A stretch of DNA of 64,000 bases from an uncultured Aquimarina sp. (GCA_947500845.1 CANMTP010000019.1:1-64000), one strand, 5' to 3'; shown: positions 27,001-36,936, counted from the first letter of the stretch. The notes: generated from the letters alone by a model not told the origin. Translations and numbers: made by a program.

Positions 27001-28081
27001 AAAAGATCTTGAAAAGATTTTCGACCGTTTTTATCAAATCAAGACTAGTGAATCGGCAAAAATTATTGGTAGTGGTATTGGACTGGCTTTTTCTAAAAAA
27101 ATTATAGAACTTCATCAAGGTTCTATAACCGTTAATAGCAAGATCAATATCGGGTCAGAACTCATAATAACAATGTCTTTATTTCCCGTTTATCCAAATC
27201 AACAAAAAACGCATACCGATTTTGTTTCCAAAGCTGAGACTCTCTCTGAATTTAATGAAATAACTGAGCCCCTAGCAGAAGAAGGTATAGAAGAAAACTC
27301 GAATAGAGACTCCATACTGATTATTGATGATAATAGTGATATACGAAAATATCTTCATACCTTATTATCTGACAAATACAACATAGAAGAAGCGAAAAAC
27401 GGAGAAATTGGATATAAAAAGGCATTACAACAACATCCTGATTTAATTATCTGTGATGTTATGATGCCAGTAAAGGATGGTCTATCTGTTTGTAATGATC
27501 TCAAAAAACGAATGGAAACCTCTCATATTCCGATTATTTTATTAACCGCCCGTAGCTCTGTCTTCTTTGAGCTCGAAGGATTAGAAACAGGAGCCGATGA
27601 CTACATTACCAAACCTTTTAATCCTGTGATTGTAAAAACTAAAATTGCCTCAATATTATCGAATCGTAAAAAATTGAGAGCTTATTTACAAAACAAAGTA
27701 AGGTTTGAACCTAAGGATGATGAAATACTTCAATTTAATGAAGAAGAAGAATTTGTGCGTCAAGCCATAGCACTTGTAGAGGCCAACTTACAAAACAATG
27801 AGTTTGGTATTGATGAAATGGTAGACCAGTTACACATGAGTCAATCTTCATTATATAGAAAAATGAAATCATTAACCGGGCTTTCACTTACGGGCTTTAT
27901 TCGTTCTGTTCGTTTAAAAGCGGCAAGTCAAATGATTTTAAGTAGTAATGCCAAATTGAGTCATATCGCATATGAAGTTGGCTTTAACGATTATAACTAC
28001 TTCAAAAACTCCTTTAAAGAACATTTTAAATGTTTACCATCAGAATATCGATCTCAAAAAAAGAACAAAAAACAATTATAA
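24047..28081 (+). CDS. Hybrid two-component system sensor/regulator (HTCS)
   Basis: The 1344-aa single-chain regulator of a polysaccharide utilisation locus senses oligosaccharide in the periplasm and binds DNA in the cytoplasm. It has a signal peptide (MWAQ at the cleavage region, about 22), a long beta-propeller built from repeats with the WIGT/NLWIGT signature (about 25-650), a Y_Y_Y domain (about 690-765), one membrane span (about 773-794), a HisKA domain with His833 in NISHEFRTPL, an ATPase domain with GSGIGLAFSKK, a receiver domain with phospho-acceptor Asp1137 (IICDVMMP), and a C-terminal AraC-type HTH (about 1245-1340). All key residues are intact. The ligand is presumably a chito-oligosaccharide, judging from the neighbours. 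Confidence 0.96.
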   Translation: MTKSKAYIVIVLLIASQSMWAQREHTNHVITHFGSRQGLSHGHVNAIVSDQQNIKWIGTENGITKYNGSEFDYIRLNKKYAELKNENIGVLFTDSKNNLWIGTKGGGVSMFNIEKNAIKNYNYLIDPDNKSDQRILSIAQDAQGNIWIGTWGNGIFVINPENETLLNHFNTTCLVYTILKDIYGNMWWGNYNILTRYNPVSKELKEFPLDTEITDLINDPFRNKIWIGTALNPSTNIYNFDHTTQKINPLKTDVQTSFARYLAMDQENKLWIGTWSNGLYVSDTDLKTFTEVNIQKTNTRKDNINFETVLDIHIDKNNIIWLSMAYGGGVIQIIPNKKFMNAYHQLENSMLQRDFNVQSIYKDANKLWIGTFENGLFMGDSFSSLKNVELQHHKSASYTYKNKLFVGFLEGFRIYNTENQEEIFRYPTIERVNSFLIDKKERLWIGTEHDGIAMVPLKDISDSKSYRYFHDGGSGNFRLNNTDRITDIKLDKQGNVWVGTHNGFHLFDENSQSFIHNTLLMDEDLPSTIVNNIHFTDNIAWVGTANGLLKLTFVNNKLILKKRYTTADGLDNDFISSITNDKNNNLWLSTTTEIVKFEVEKNMFINYGEVDGIETSSFNQKSVFNDGDYIYFGGIDNVTYFDPENITTISIKPEVVISKTVIDNQHITPGQMLNGRIILDKNINSTREIVLTHREKAILINFGLNDYLGELNAKYKYKLEGFQDTWIDLKNRNQISFTGLPSGTYNLHIIGSRDNQEWSEPRTLSLVIRPSPFLSIWAYVFYILLCFGFLWLLYFIKTRQDKLKSTLEIARIDKEKETELTEAKLNFFTNISHEFRTPLTLIVSPLIEILEDKSLSPIAIEKLTVVQKNANRLLNLVNQLLDFRKADHNLLTLTVETDNFVSFAKEVFIYFKELADSRNISYTFQSSYDEIFFPFDRNNMEIVLCNLLFNAFKNTADGDCISLEIKKDKNHCVIIIKDTGKGIEKKDLEKIFDRFYQIKTSESAKIIGSGIGLAFSKKIIELHQGSITVNSKINIGSELIITMSLFPVYPNQQKTHTDFVSKAETLSEFNEITEPLAEEGIEENSNRDSILIIDDNSDIRKYLHTLLSDKYNIEEAKNGEIGYKKALQQHPDLIICDVMMPVKDGLSVCNDLKKRMETSHIPIILLTARSSVFFELEGLETGADDYITKPFNPVIVKTKIASILSNRKKLRAYLQNKVRFEPKDDEILQFNEEEEFVRQAIALVEANLQNNEFGIDEMVDQLHMSQSSLYRKMKSLTGLSLTGFIRSVRLKAASQMILSSNAKLSHIAYEVGFNDYNYFKNSFKEHFKCLPSEYRSQKKNKKQL

Positions 28082-28265
28082 TCCATTTAAAAAAGAATTT
28101 AGAAAATTTTATTGAAGCATTTTCTTCATTAATGATCAAAAAATAGGGCTTTGAATTATTTGTATTAGGTTTTGCACTATTTGACCTATTTCAACTGTTA
28201 AGATTAGAATACATTAGTCCCGATAGCACTTAGTGTAACACAAATAATCATAATACCCCCAACTC

Positions 28266-29000
28266 ATGAAAATAAAATGCCTAGTACTCGATGATGAACC
28301 ATTAGCTATAAAAATTATTCAAAAACATTTAGAAAGTTTTGACAATTTTGAGGTAACTCATACCTTCAGCAATCCAGTTGACGCTTTTAACACGATCTCA
28401 AAAGAGCCTGTAGATCTGGTTTTTCTGGATATCAATATGCCAAGATTAAACGGTATTGAATTTATAAAGAACCTTACAACTTCACCTTTTATTATTATTA
28501 CTACTGCGTATCGAGAATATGCTGTCGAAAGTTTTGAACTTGATGTTATCGACTATCTGGTGAAACCAATTTCTTTAAAAAGGCTAATGAAAGCATTAAA
28601 TAAAGTTTCTCATCAAATTAACCTTCGTACAGAATCCTTTAAATATATACATAGTGATTCTTCTCTTTCTCCCAGACAGGGTAATCATTTTTTTGTAAAA
28701 GTAAATAAGAAAATGATCAAAATTTATTTCGATGACATTTTGTATATCGAAAGTCTAAAAGACTATGTTTCTATCAAAACAGCTACCAAAGATTATATTA
28801 CTCACTATAATCTTTCGGCGATTACCAAATTGGTGCCTGAGTATGAATTTATGCGAATACATCGGTCTTTTACAATTGCATTAAACAAAGTAAATGCCAT
28901 AGAAGGAAATTGTGTTCAAATTCGTGATAAGATGATACCCATTGGCCGAAATTATGTCAAAGAAGTTAAGGGTAGAATTCTAAGTGGTTTTGTAGTTTAA
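28266..29000 (+). CDS. LytTR-family response regulator, first copy
   Basis: The 244-aa protein has an N-terminal receiver domain (acidic Asp9-Asp10, phospho-acceptor Asp55 in VFLDINMP, Lys in YLVKPIS) and a C-terminal LytTR DNA-binding domain (about 138-240, DDILYIESLKDYVSIKT... FMRIHRSF... IPIGRNYVK). It is closely similar to the regulator at 44991-45716. Its expected kinase is the frameshifted LytS-like gene at 23081, from which it is separated by the hybrid sensor gene. Convergent GH20 gene ends 17 bases beyond its stop. It probably controls the chitinase genes; the TGTTTR repeats at 22845-22895 are candidate binding sites. Confidence 0.93.
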   Translation: MKIKCLVLDDEPLAIKIIQKHLESFDNFEVTHTFSNPVDAFNTISKEPVDLVFLDINMPRLNGIEFIKNLTTSPFIIITTAYREYAVESFELDVIDYLVKPISLKRLMKALNKVSHQINLRTESFKYIHSDSSLSPRQGNHFFVKVNKKMIKIYFDDILYIESLKDYVSIKTATKDYITHYNLSAITKLVPEYEFMRIHRSFTIALNKVNAIEGNCVQIRDKMIPIGRNYVKEVKGRILSGFVV

Positions 29001-29017
29001 CCAATACAATACTTGTT

Positions 29018-31084
29018 TTATTTATTCATAACTTTTTCTTGTTTCTTAAGATGTTTAATTAACTTTTCAAAAGAAGGAACCAACACTAATTCGACATCTA
29101 CAACAGGTACTTTTGCCATTTCGATATATTTGTCAAGGACTTCTAATTGAGCAGAAGTAGTCTTATTGTTCTTGACATAATAATTTAGGATATATGATAT
29201 TTTTGAAAGGTTTTCTGCCATAGGTTTTATTTGATTTATGATAGGGTTATCAAAATCATCTAGATTACTGGACAATAAACTCCATCTTTGTAAATATTGA
29301 TTTAGTTGAATTCGTGTTTTCTTATCGTTTGGTTGTTCAATTAGTTGTGATACGAGTTTTTCAAATGCTTTAGCATCTTTCGCATCGCTGGTACAGGCAT
29401 CTGCAAACAAAGTAAAGGGAGCATAGGTCTGGTATTCAGTACCTCCCTTATTTCGAGTATATTTTTTTAAAGGCTCGCATACCTTTGATAAGGCTAAAAT
29501 TGCTCTAATATCATTACTTTTAGTAATATTTCTAAGTATAACCTCTTTGTTTCTAATATGCGTTATTCCCAGTTTTTCGAGTTGTAAGCTAACATTTTCG
29601 AGTCTTACATTCATACTTTCAATATCGGTTACTTCTCTGGGTGACCAAAATCTTTCTGCAATAGCAGCTGTTCTTGGCCAAATTCTTGAGTCAATAGTGA
29701 CCGGAGTTACCAGCTCGCTCCACATAGTCACCTCTCCACCTAAAATCATTTTTTCTTGTTCCTTTGTTAAATTGACTCCTTTTGGATGTGGGTCTACCAG
29801 GTAATGGTCTTCTACTGGCAACATCAAATCCACATAATACCCATTTGAGAGGATAGTTTGGTAACCTAATTTGATAGCCTGTATAAGAGATTCTCCTGCG
29901 GGTAATCCTTCATTCACTCCTCGCCAAGAATGGATTATTGCCGATTTTTCTATTTCCGGGCTCATGATCTCTTCCCAACCCACGATTTTTTTATTGAATT
30001 CCTTAAGAATTTTCTGTAATCTAATGTTAAAATGGGTTTGCAGTTCATGATTTGTTTTCATACCATGCTGCTCTTTAAATTTTTTGATTTTTTGATTCTC
30101 ATCCCAATGCTTACCCTCATTTTCGTCGCCCCCGATGTGAAAATATTCATCAGGAAATAAACTAGCCATCTCCTCAAAAAGTGAAGACAGGAGCTCATAA
30201 GTTTTTTCGTTAGTAGGATCCAATGTAGGATGGAAAATCCCAGCATTTCTTTCAATTTGATATGTAGTGTCTTTACTGGCAATCTCTGGATAGGCGGTTA
30301 AAATTGCTGTTGCGTGACCTGGGACATCAAATTCTGGTAATACACGTATACCCCTGTCTGAAGCATATTGAATCACTTCTCTTATTTGTTCATGAGTATA
30401 GTATTGCCCATCAGAGCCGAGTTCATGAAGTTTTGGATACGTTTTTGATTCTACCCTGAAACCCTGATCATCTGTTAAGTGCCAATGAAAGACATTTAGT
30501 TTAACAGCAGCCATGGCGTCCAGGTTTCTTTTAATAACATCTAAAGGTTGAAAATGCCTGGCCACATCAATCATTAATCCTCGCCACGGATATCTAGGGG
30601 AATCTATGATGTTTACAGAAGGTACATAAAAGTGTTCAGCATTCGAACGAATCAATTGTAATAGCGTTTCTAATCCTCTAAGAATTCCTATATCTGTAGG
30701 TGCACTAAGCTCAATATTCTTAGAACTAACATTAAGAATATACGATTCATCTTCAAATAATTTTAGTCTACCTTCTCGCTCATAAGCTATCTTAAAAGGT
30801 GATATATGATCCTTTTGTTTTACAGGAAAACCATGTTTGAAAAATACACCGGTTTCATTACTAAGTTTCCTAACAAAACGTGTTACTGCTTTCTCAATTC
30901 TTTTATTAGAGTTGTCCTGAATACTTACAACAAAATCCTTATCTATTATAAATTTCCCATCATAGAGCTCTATTTTCTTGGGTAAGGGCATTAAATTGCT
31001 TAGATTTTTATCTTTGTACTGGCCAAAACCTGATTGAATTATTAGTAAACTGAATAGTAAAGTAAAAAAATATCTTCTCATCAA
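29018..31084 (-). CDS. GH20 beta-N-acetylhexosaminidase
   Basis: This enzyme removes terminal GlcNAc from chito-oligosaccharides using substrate-assisted catalysis. The 688-aa protein has a signal peptide ending at about residue 22 (SGFGQ), an N-terminal GH20b domain (about 25-150) and the GH20 barrel. The catalytic pair lies in HIGGDENEG (His316 to Gly324; Asp320-Glu321). Other barrel motifs are DVARHFQ and WHLTDDQGFR. The C-terminal 170 residues are helical, longer than the minimal enzyme. No T9SS domain is present, so a periplasmic place is likely. It starts 6 bases after the nagB-PIG-L stop and is therefore cotranscribed. Confidence 0.96.
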   Translation of the reverse strand: MMRRYFFTLLFSLLIIQSGFGQYKDKNLSNLMPLPKKIELYDGKFIIDKDFVVSIQDNSNKRIEKAVTRFVRKLSNETGVFFKHGFPVKQKDHISPFKIAYEREGRLKLFEDESYILNVSSKNIELSAPTDIGILRGLETLLQLIRSNAEHFYVPSVNIIDSPRYPWRGLMIDVARHFQPLDVIKRNLDAMAAVKLNVFHWHLTDDQGFRVESKTYPKLHELGSDGQYYTHEQIREVIQYASDRGIRVLPEFDVPGHATAILTAYPEIASKDTTYQIERNAGIFHPTLDPTNEKTYELLSSLFEEMASLFPDEYFHIGGDENEGKHWDENQKIKKFKEQHGMKTNHELQTHFNIRLQKILKEFNKKIVGWEEIMSPEIEKSAIIHSWRGVNEGLPAGESLIQAIKLGYQTILSNGYYVDLMLPVEDHYLVDPHPKGVNLTKEQEKMILGGEVTMWSELVTPVTIDSRIWPRTAAIAERFWSPREVTDIESMNVRLENVSLQLEKLGITHIRNKEVILRNITKSNDIRAILALSKVCEPLKKYTRNKGGTEYQTYAPFTLFADACTSDAKDAKAFEKLVSQLIEQPNDKKTRIQLNQYLQRWSLLSSNLDDFDNPIINQIKPMAENLSKISYILNYYVKNNKTTSAQLEVLDKYIEMAKVPVVDVELVLVPSFEKLIKHLKKQEKVMNK

Positions 31085-31090
31085 AAATCT

Positions 31091-33064
31091 TTAAAATTGA
31101 TGTCGTTTAAATGCTTCGATTGCGGCATAATCTGCCAGTCCTAATTGGTGGTATTTTTTAGCTGTTTGTTGATTACGCTCTTCCGCTCTAACCCAAAATT
31201 CTCTTGAATCATCGCCTTGAAACATAACTCCATCTTTTTGCGATTGATGAAAAAAGATAGCTTTTCTCTTCTTTAACACTTCATCGGGGCTTAGGGGGAC
31301 AGCCATTTCAATATCATGAATATCCCATTCTTGCCATGCTCCCCGATAGAGCCAAACCCAGCAATCTTTCATAAAATCCTCTTCTTTTAACGTTTCTAAG
31401 GCTTTAAATAAAATATCAAGACATACTTTGTGAGTACCATGAGGGTCTGCCAAGTCTCCTGCAGCAAAAATCTGATGTGGTTTTATTTCTTTGATTAATT
31501 TTACGGTCATCGATACATCTTCTTTCGAAAAAGGTTTCTTTTTTACCGTTCCTGTTTCATAAAAAGGTAGGTCTAGAAAATGTACATAAGCGTCTGGAAG
31601 TCCAAAAAAACGAGTGGCTCCCAAAGACTCGCCTCTTCTGATTAATGCTTTAAGATTTCTCACCTCGACCGAGTCTATAGTATTTTCTTGTTTTGTTTTT
31701 AAATCATTTAGAATAGAAGTTGCTTTGTTATCTATTTCTGTTTGTGACTCTATATTCTTTATCACCTCAGCATACTTAATAGCCTCTTCATCAGACACCG
31801 CAATATTACCAGAAGTCTGATATGCAATATGCACTATATGACCCTGTTCTACCAAACGTAGAAATGTTCCTCCCATAGAGATGACATCATCATCTGGATG
31901 CGGACTTAAAATCAACACTCTTTTTTTATGAGGCGTATTTCGCTCTGGTCTATGAGTATCATCTGCATTTGGTTTCCCTCCAGGCCATCCTGTAATGGTA
32001 TGTTGTAACGTATTAAACATTCTTATATTTAGGTCATATGAAGAGCCTTCATCTGCCAGAAGACTAGACATTCCATGATCGTTGTAATCTTTCTCAGTTA
32101 GTTTTAAAATTGGTTTTTGTACCTGATGACTTAACCAAATAATTGCTTTACTTTTCAGTTTCTCATTCCAGCGACAAGGTCCTACCAACCAGGGTGTTTT
32201 GATTCGGGTAAGTTCTTCTGACGCTTCCTGGTCTAAAACAAAAGTAGTATTGCTATGATGCTGAAGATAAGTTGCGGGGATATTTGGAGAAACAGGCCCT
32301 TCGATAGTTTGTTTTACGACCTCTGCTTTCTTATGCCCCCAAGCCATAATTACAATACGATTTGCTTTTTTAATTGTTCCTATTCCCATAGTAATAGCCC
32401 TCTTTGGAACATTATCTATACCAAAAAAGGCAGGAGCCGCATCAGATCTTGTTAGGTGGTCTAAACTTATGCTTCGGGTTACAGAATTATAATGCGAGCC
32501 CGGTTCATTAAATCCAATATGGCCGGTTCTTCCTATTCCTAATAATTGAAAATCCAGTCCGCCAAATGAATTAATTTTCAATTCGTAATCTATACAGTAC
32601 TGATGAAGATTATCTTGCGGTATAGTTCCGTTTGGTATATGAATATTCTCGGGTAAAATGTCTATATGGTCAAACAAATGTTGATTCATAAAATAATGAT
32701 AGCTCTGTACATTATTTTTATCCATGGGATAGTATTCGTCCAAATTGAAAGTCACAACATTGGCAAAACTTAATCCCTCTTCTTTATGCATTCGCACCAG
32801 TTCTTCATAAACTTTAATTGGCGAAGAACCTGTAGCAAGGCCCAAAACACAAAATTCTTGTTTATCTTGCTTTTCTTTAATTAATCCCGCAATTTCCTGA
32901 GCAATAATAACAGAGGCATAGTCTGAACTTTTAAAAATGACGTTATGAATTTTTTCGAATCGAGTATCTTCAAACTTACCCGCTTCTCGATAGCTAATAT
33001 CTTTGTAATATGGCACAGTATTATTTTTATTTAATGTACTATCATACTGAGTTTCTGAATTCAT
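31091..33064 (-). CDS. nagB: Glucosamine-6-phosphate deaminase fused to a PIG-L/LmbE-type deacetylase
   Basis: The 657-aa cytoplasmic protein joins two steps of amino-sugar breakdown. The N-terminal NagB domain (about 40-300) converts GlcN-6-P to fructose-6-P and ammonia; it has GLATGSSPIKVYEEL, FNLDEYY (base Asp) and GIGRTGHIGFNEPG, where Thr replaces the Asp of the usual GNDGHIAFNEP triad, a variant I associate with this fused subfamily. The C-terminal domain (about 385-640) is PIG-L/LmbE-like, with the zinc motif HPDDD and a distal HGTH, suggesting an N-acetylglucosamine deacetylase. No separate nagA is in the window, so the fused domain might supply deacetylation; this is inference. First gene of the nagB-GH20 unit. 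Confidence 0.93.
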   Translation of the reverse strand: MNSETQYDSTLNKNNTVPYYKDISYREAGKFEDTRFEKIHNVIFKSSDYASVIIAQEIAGLIKEKQDKQEFCVLGLATGSSPIKVYEELVRMHKEEGLSFANVVTFNLDEYYPMDKNNVQSYHYFMNQHLFDHIDILPENIHIPNGTIPQDNLHQYCIDYELKINSFGGLDFQLLGIGRTGHIGFNEPGSHYNSVTRSISLDHLTRSDAAPAFFGIDNVPKRAITMGIGTIKKANRIVIMAWGHKKAEVVKQTIEGPVSPNIPATYLQHHSNTTFVLDQEASEELTRIKTPWLVGPCRWNEKLKSKAIIWLSHQVQKPILKLTEKDYNDHGMSSLLADEGSSYDLNIRMFNTLQHTITGWPGGKPNADDTHRPERNTPHKKRVLILSPHPDDDVISMGGTFLRLVEQGHIVHIAYQTSGNIAVSDEEAIKYAEVIKNIESQTEIDNKATSILNDLKTKQENTIDSVEVRNLKALIRRGESLGATRFFGLPDAYVHFLDLPFYETGTVKKKPFSKEDVSMTVKLIKEIKPHQIFAAGDLADPHGTHKVCLDILFKALETLKEEDFMKDCWVWLYRGAWQEWDIHDIEMAVPLSPDEVLKKRKAIFFHQSQKDGVMFQGDDSREFWVRAEERNQQTAKKYHQLGLADYAAIEAFKRHQF

Positions 33065-33618
33065 TTTTAAATTAAATTAGTTCATTAATAACTTATAAAA
33101 AATGAAGCTATCACCTATCTGGTTTTTATGAAAAGTTTTTCGACAGATGACACAAAAGGAATTACAAATGACTCAAAATATCGATTGTATGGTTCTATAA
33201 AACAATTCATAATTATGTTTACAAAATATTGAAGGCTCTAAAACTCAAAACTCCTTAAAATCAATATCGTGTGGTCATAGTCAAAATCAAGTTGTTCGTC
33301 GATAAAAGTCGGTTGTCTGGAGGATAAATTGAAAATCAAAAAAAATGTTCACTAATTTGAATTGTTCAGCTGTTATTCCATTAATGTGATTATGAACTCA
33401 CCTTGACTTTGTGTTTTTAACCAGGATCGACCAAAAGGGAGTGGCCAGAAGTAGCGATAGCAAAGAAATTTGTCCAGATGAGGCACTTTTTGAAAGCTAT
33501 AGCAGCGCTACAGACAAGAAAAGTAACGAAATATGATTGAATTTCAGACCTTTTTTAGGAAATAGAAAAAGCCAAGATGAGTTCTATATCAAGTTATCAA
33601 TAAAACCAACAAAATATA
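33065..33618. other. Divergent intergenic region, with an unexplained GC-richer segment
   Basis: These 554 bases separate nagB from the ASPIC/UnbV gene. From about 33419 to 33540 the base composition rises and two frames are open at once (EWPEVAIAKKFVQ... and ICPDEALFESYSS...), ending before AT-rich DNA. This may be a dispersed repeat or a worn gene remnant; I cannot identify it. No promoter motif was convincing. Confidence 0.35.
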
Positions 33619-36600
33619 ATGTTTAACAGAATTTACATACTACTTATAACAGTAGTACTACTCAGTTGTAATAATGAGAAAAAAGATAATCATGAATCAA
33701 TAACTCTTACTCAAAAAGAATTATTTAAAAAACTTCCTGAATCACATACCAAGGTTGATTTTAAAAATATAGTGACCGAAACATTGTATTTCAATTTTCT
33801 TAATTACTCATACATTTATAATGGCGGTGGAATTGCAGTTGGAGACATCAACAATGACGGACTAGAGGATTTATATTTCGGTTCGAATCAGGAAAGTAAT
33901 ATACTATATCTTAATAAAGGAGATTTTGTTTTTGAAGATATTACCACAAAAGCCAATGTTACTGATGACTCTGGATGGACCACAGGGGTTTCTATGATCG
34001 ATATCAATGCTGATGGATGGTTAGATATTCATGTTTGCAAGTCAGGCTCTCTTCAAAATGAAGAATTAAGAAAGAATAAACTTTATATCAACCAAAAAAA
34101 CGGTACTTTTTTGGAACAGGCAAAGGCGTACGGCTTAGACTCTAAAGCATACTCAACCCAAGCATATTATTTTGATTTTGATAAAGACGGGGATTTGGAT
34201 ATTTATCTTGTGAACCATAGATCAGATTTTAATAATAATGTTGCTATTGATCTTAAGATTCAGCTTGATTTTCGCCAAGATAGTACAGATCAACTTTTTG
34301 AAAATATAGGTGGAACTTTCAAAGATATTACCACTACTTCAGGGATTCTTAATAAAGCCTGGGGGTTAAGTGCAGCTATTGGTGATTTCAATGAAGATGG
34401 TTGGCCTGACATTTATGTTGCTAATGACTTTTTGGAACCAGACTTTCTTTATATCAATAATCAAGACGGAACTTTTACAGATAGAATTCTTGAAATATTC
34501 GATCACATTCCTGCTAATAGTATGGGTTCTGATTATGCAGATATCAATAATGACTTGAGACCCGATCTGATAACTCTTGATATGCTTGCAGACGATCATC
34601 AAAGAAGTAAAGAGAATATGGCCACGATGAGTACCGAAAATTTTAACTATTTGGTGAATTCGGGATATCATCATCAGTATATGTCCAATATGCTGCAGTT
34701 AAATCTTGGTAACGGTGTTTATAGCGAAATAGGACAAGTTTCAGGAATTGCGAAAACCGATTGGAGCTGGGCTCCACTCATTGCTGATTTTAATAATGAT
34801 GGCTTAAATGATCTCTTCGTAACCAATGGAATACAACATGATTTATCCAATCAGGATTTTAGGAATCAAATGAAAGACAATATCCGTAATCGAAAAAAAG
34901 TCACGCTAGAGCAAGCGATTAGTTTGATGCCTTCATCCAAATTGCAAAACAAAATGTTCGCTAATCAAGGGGATCATACTTTTTTGCCAAAATCTGAAAA
35001 CTGGGGATTATCAGAAAAAGTGAATTCAAATGGTGTTGTCTATTATGATCTTGATAATGATGGTGATCTGGATCTTGTTCTTAATAATCAATCTGAAGTC
35101 GCCACTATTTATAGAAACTACCAGTCCAATAATTTTATCTCAATGACTATCAAAGGCCAGCATCATAATCCAAACGGAATCGGGGTCAATGTAACCGTAT
35201 ATACAAAAAGTTCACAACAAGTAAAAGAATTATATACCAGTAGAGGGTTCCAGTCATCGGTTACCAATAAAATTCATTTTGGATTGGGAAAAACTAATCA
35301 TATTGATAGCATCCTGATCCAATGGCCCAAAGGTAATATTAGCAAATTAAATAATATTCCGGCTAACCAAAATCTAGTTATAGACTATCCAAATGACAAA
35401 AATGATTTTATTTCAACTATCAATAAGCAATCCCAATTTTTATCGGTACACGACGCTTCAAAATTCGGAATTAACTACAAAAATTATGAACAACCCTTCG
35501 ATGATTATGCGCTGCAACTCCTGTTACCACAAAAACAAAGTGAGAAAGGAGCTGCACTGGCTGTAGCCGATGTTAATAATGATGGAAGAGATGACTTTTT
35601 TGTAGGTAATGGCAAAGGCGCCACTGCTACTCTCAACATTCAAAATGAAGACGGAAGCTTTAAATTATCAAGTCGTGAAGCTTTCCGAAAGGACAGTGAT
35701 TATGAGGATAAAAAAGCGATATTTTTTGATATGGACAATGACAATGATCTAGATTTGTATGTTGCTACCGGAAGTTATGAAGACGTTATAGATAGTACTT
35801 TGCTTCAGGATAGGATTTATGAGAATGATGGAAAAGGAAACTTCAAAAGAATGAATGTATTGCCGAAAATACCCTCAAACTCAAATGCAATTGCTGCTGC
35901 AGATGTTGATCAAGATGGGGATCAAGACCTTTTTGTCGGTGGTGGCATTATACCCGGAAAATATCCATTGTCTTTTCCCTCATTTCTATTAAAAAACAAC
36001 AATGGGACTTTTACCAAAATGGAAAATAAAGACATTGTAGGTTTTGATACTTTAAAAATTGTGAATGACGCTGCTTTTTCAGATTATGATCAGGACGGTG
36101 ATCAAGATCTTTTGGTTGTTGGCGAATGGATGTCGATCCATATTTTTGAAAATACCAATGGTTCTTTTAAAAAGTCAGAAATTCCTGAATTACATAATTA
36201 CAAGGGCTGGTATTTTAAAATTCATCCCTCTGACCTCGATAAAGATGGTGATACAGATTACCTAATCGGAAATTTAGGTCAAAACAATAAATTTCATCCA
36301 AATCAGGAAAAACCGCTACATATTTATGCAAAAGATTTTGATGACAACGATAGTTTTGATATCATCCTTAGTAAGGAATCTAAAGGAGGATTGTTATTAC
36401 CCGTTCGTGGAAAAGAATGTTCATCAGAACAGATCCCAGAATTAGCACAAAAATTCAAAACATATAGAGAATTTGCTTCAGCTTCTTTAATAGATATCTA
36501 TGGAGATAAAGACTTGAAAGAAGCTACTCATTATATTGCTACCGATTTCAGTAATATGATAATGCTAAATAACGGAAACGGAACTTTTGACATACAGGAG

Positions 36601-36936
36601 TTACCTAAAGCTGCACAATTTGGGCCAACCACAGATTTTCTAATCGCAGATTTTAATGCTGATGGAAACAAAGATATTTTTGGAATCGGCTCACTATATG
36701 AAGCCGAAGTTGAAACCGTAAGATACGACGCTTCTAAAGGGTATTTTATTTTTGGAAATGGAGTAAAAGATCAAATAGCTTCATCAGTAAAGCTTCCTAA
36801 CGTTCTAAACCGCTTGCAAACTAGGGCTATGGAGTTTATAAAAATAAACGGAAAAGAGTATATCATTCTCTTAAGCAAAAATGACAAATTAAAATTTCTA
36901 GAATGGAACTTCAATAAAGAAAACCCCAATAAATAG
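33619..36936 (+). CDS. ASPIC/UnbV and FG-GAP (VCBS) repeat lipoprotein
   Basis: The 1105-aa surface-type protein has a lipobox (VLLSC, Cys at about residue 17). It carries many Ca2+-binding FG-GAP repeats of the form DxNxDGxxD, in two blocks (about 60-500 and 645-1070), typical of beta-propellers. Between them is an ASPIC/UnbV domain (about 515-590, GIGVNVTVYTKSS... HFGLGKTNHIDSILIQWPKG). Members of this family commonly accompany SusC/SusD pairs in Bacteroidota, and binding of glycan or protein partners at the outer surface is a reasonable guess. It faces the GH18 lipoprotein gene, with a shared hairpin at 36924-36962 between the two stops. Confidence 0.92.
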   Translation: MFNRIYILLITVVLLSCNNEKKDNHESITLTQKELFKKLPESHTKVDFKNIVTETLYFNFLNYSYIYNGGGIAVGDINNDGLEDLYFGSNQESNILYLNKGDFVFEDITTKANVTDDSGWTTGVSMIDINADGWLDIHVCKSGSLQNEELRKNKLYINQKNGTFLEQAKAYGLDSKAYSTQAYYFDFDKDGDLDIYLVNHRSDFNNNVAIDLKIQLDFRQDSTDQLFENIGGTFKDITTTSGILNKAWGLSAAIGDFNEDGWPDIYVANDFLEPDFLYINNQDGTFTDRILEIFDHIPANSMGSDYADINNDLRPDLITLDMLADDHQRSKENMATMSTENFNYLVNSGYHHQYMSNMLQLNLGNGVYSEIGQVSGIAKTDWSWAPLIADFNNDGLNDLFVTNGIQHDLSNQDFRNQMKDNIRNRKKVTLEQAISLMPSSKLQNKMFANQGDHTFLPKSENWGLSEKVNSNGVVYYDLDNDGDLDLVLNNQSEVATIYRNYQSNNFISMTIKGQHHNPNGIGVNVTVYTKSSQQVKELYTSRGFQSSVTNKIHFGLGKTNHIDSILIQWPKGNISKLNNIPANQNLVIDYPNDKNDFISTINKQSQFLSVHDASKFGINYKNYEQPFDDYALQLLLPQKQSEKGAALAVADVNNDGRDDFFVGNGKGATATLNIQNEDGSFKLSSREAFRKDSDYEDKKAIFFDMDNDNDLDLYVATGSYEDVIDSTLLQDRIYENDGKGNFKRMNVLPKIPSNSNAIAAADVDQDGDQDLFVGGGIIPGKYPLSFPSFLLKNNNGTFTKMENKDIVGFDTLKIVNDAAFSDYDQDGDQDLLVVGEWMSIHIFENTNGSFKKSEIPELHNYKGWYFKIHPSDLDKDGDTDYLIGNLGQNNKFHPNQEKPLHIYAKDFDDNDSFDIILSKESKGGLLLPVRGKECSSEQIPELAQKFKTYREFASASLIDIYGDKDLKEATHYIATDFSNMIMLNNGNGTFDIQELPKAAQFGPTTDFLIADFNADGNKDIFGIGSLYEAEVETVRYDASKGYFIFGNGVKDQIASSVKLPNVLNRLQTRAMEFIKINGKEYIILLSKNDKLKFLEWNFNKENPNK

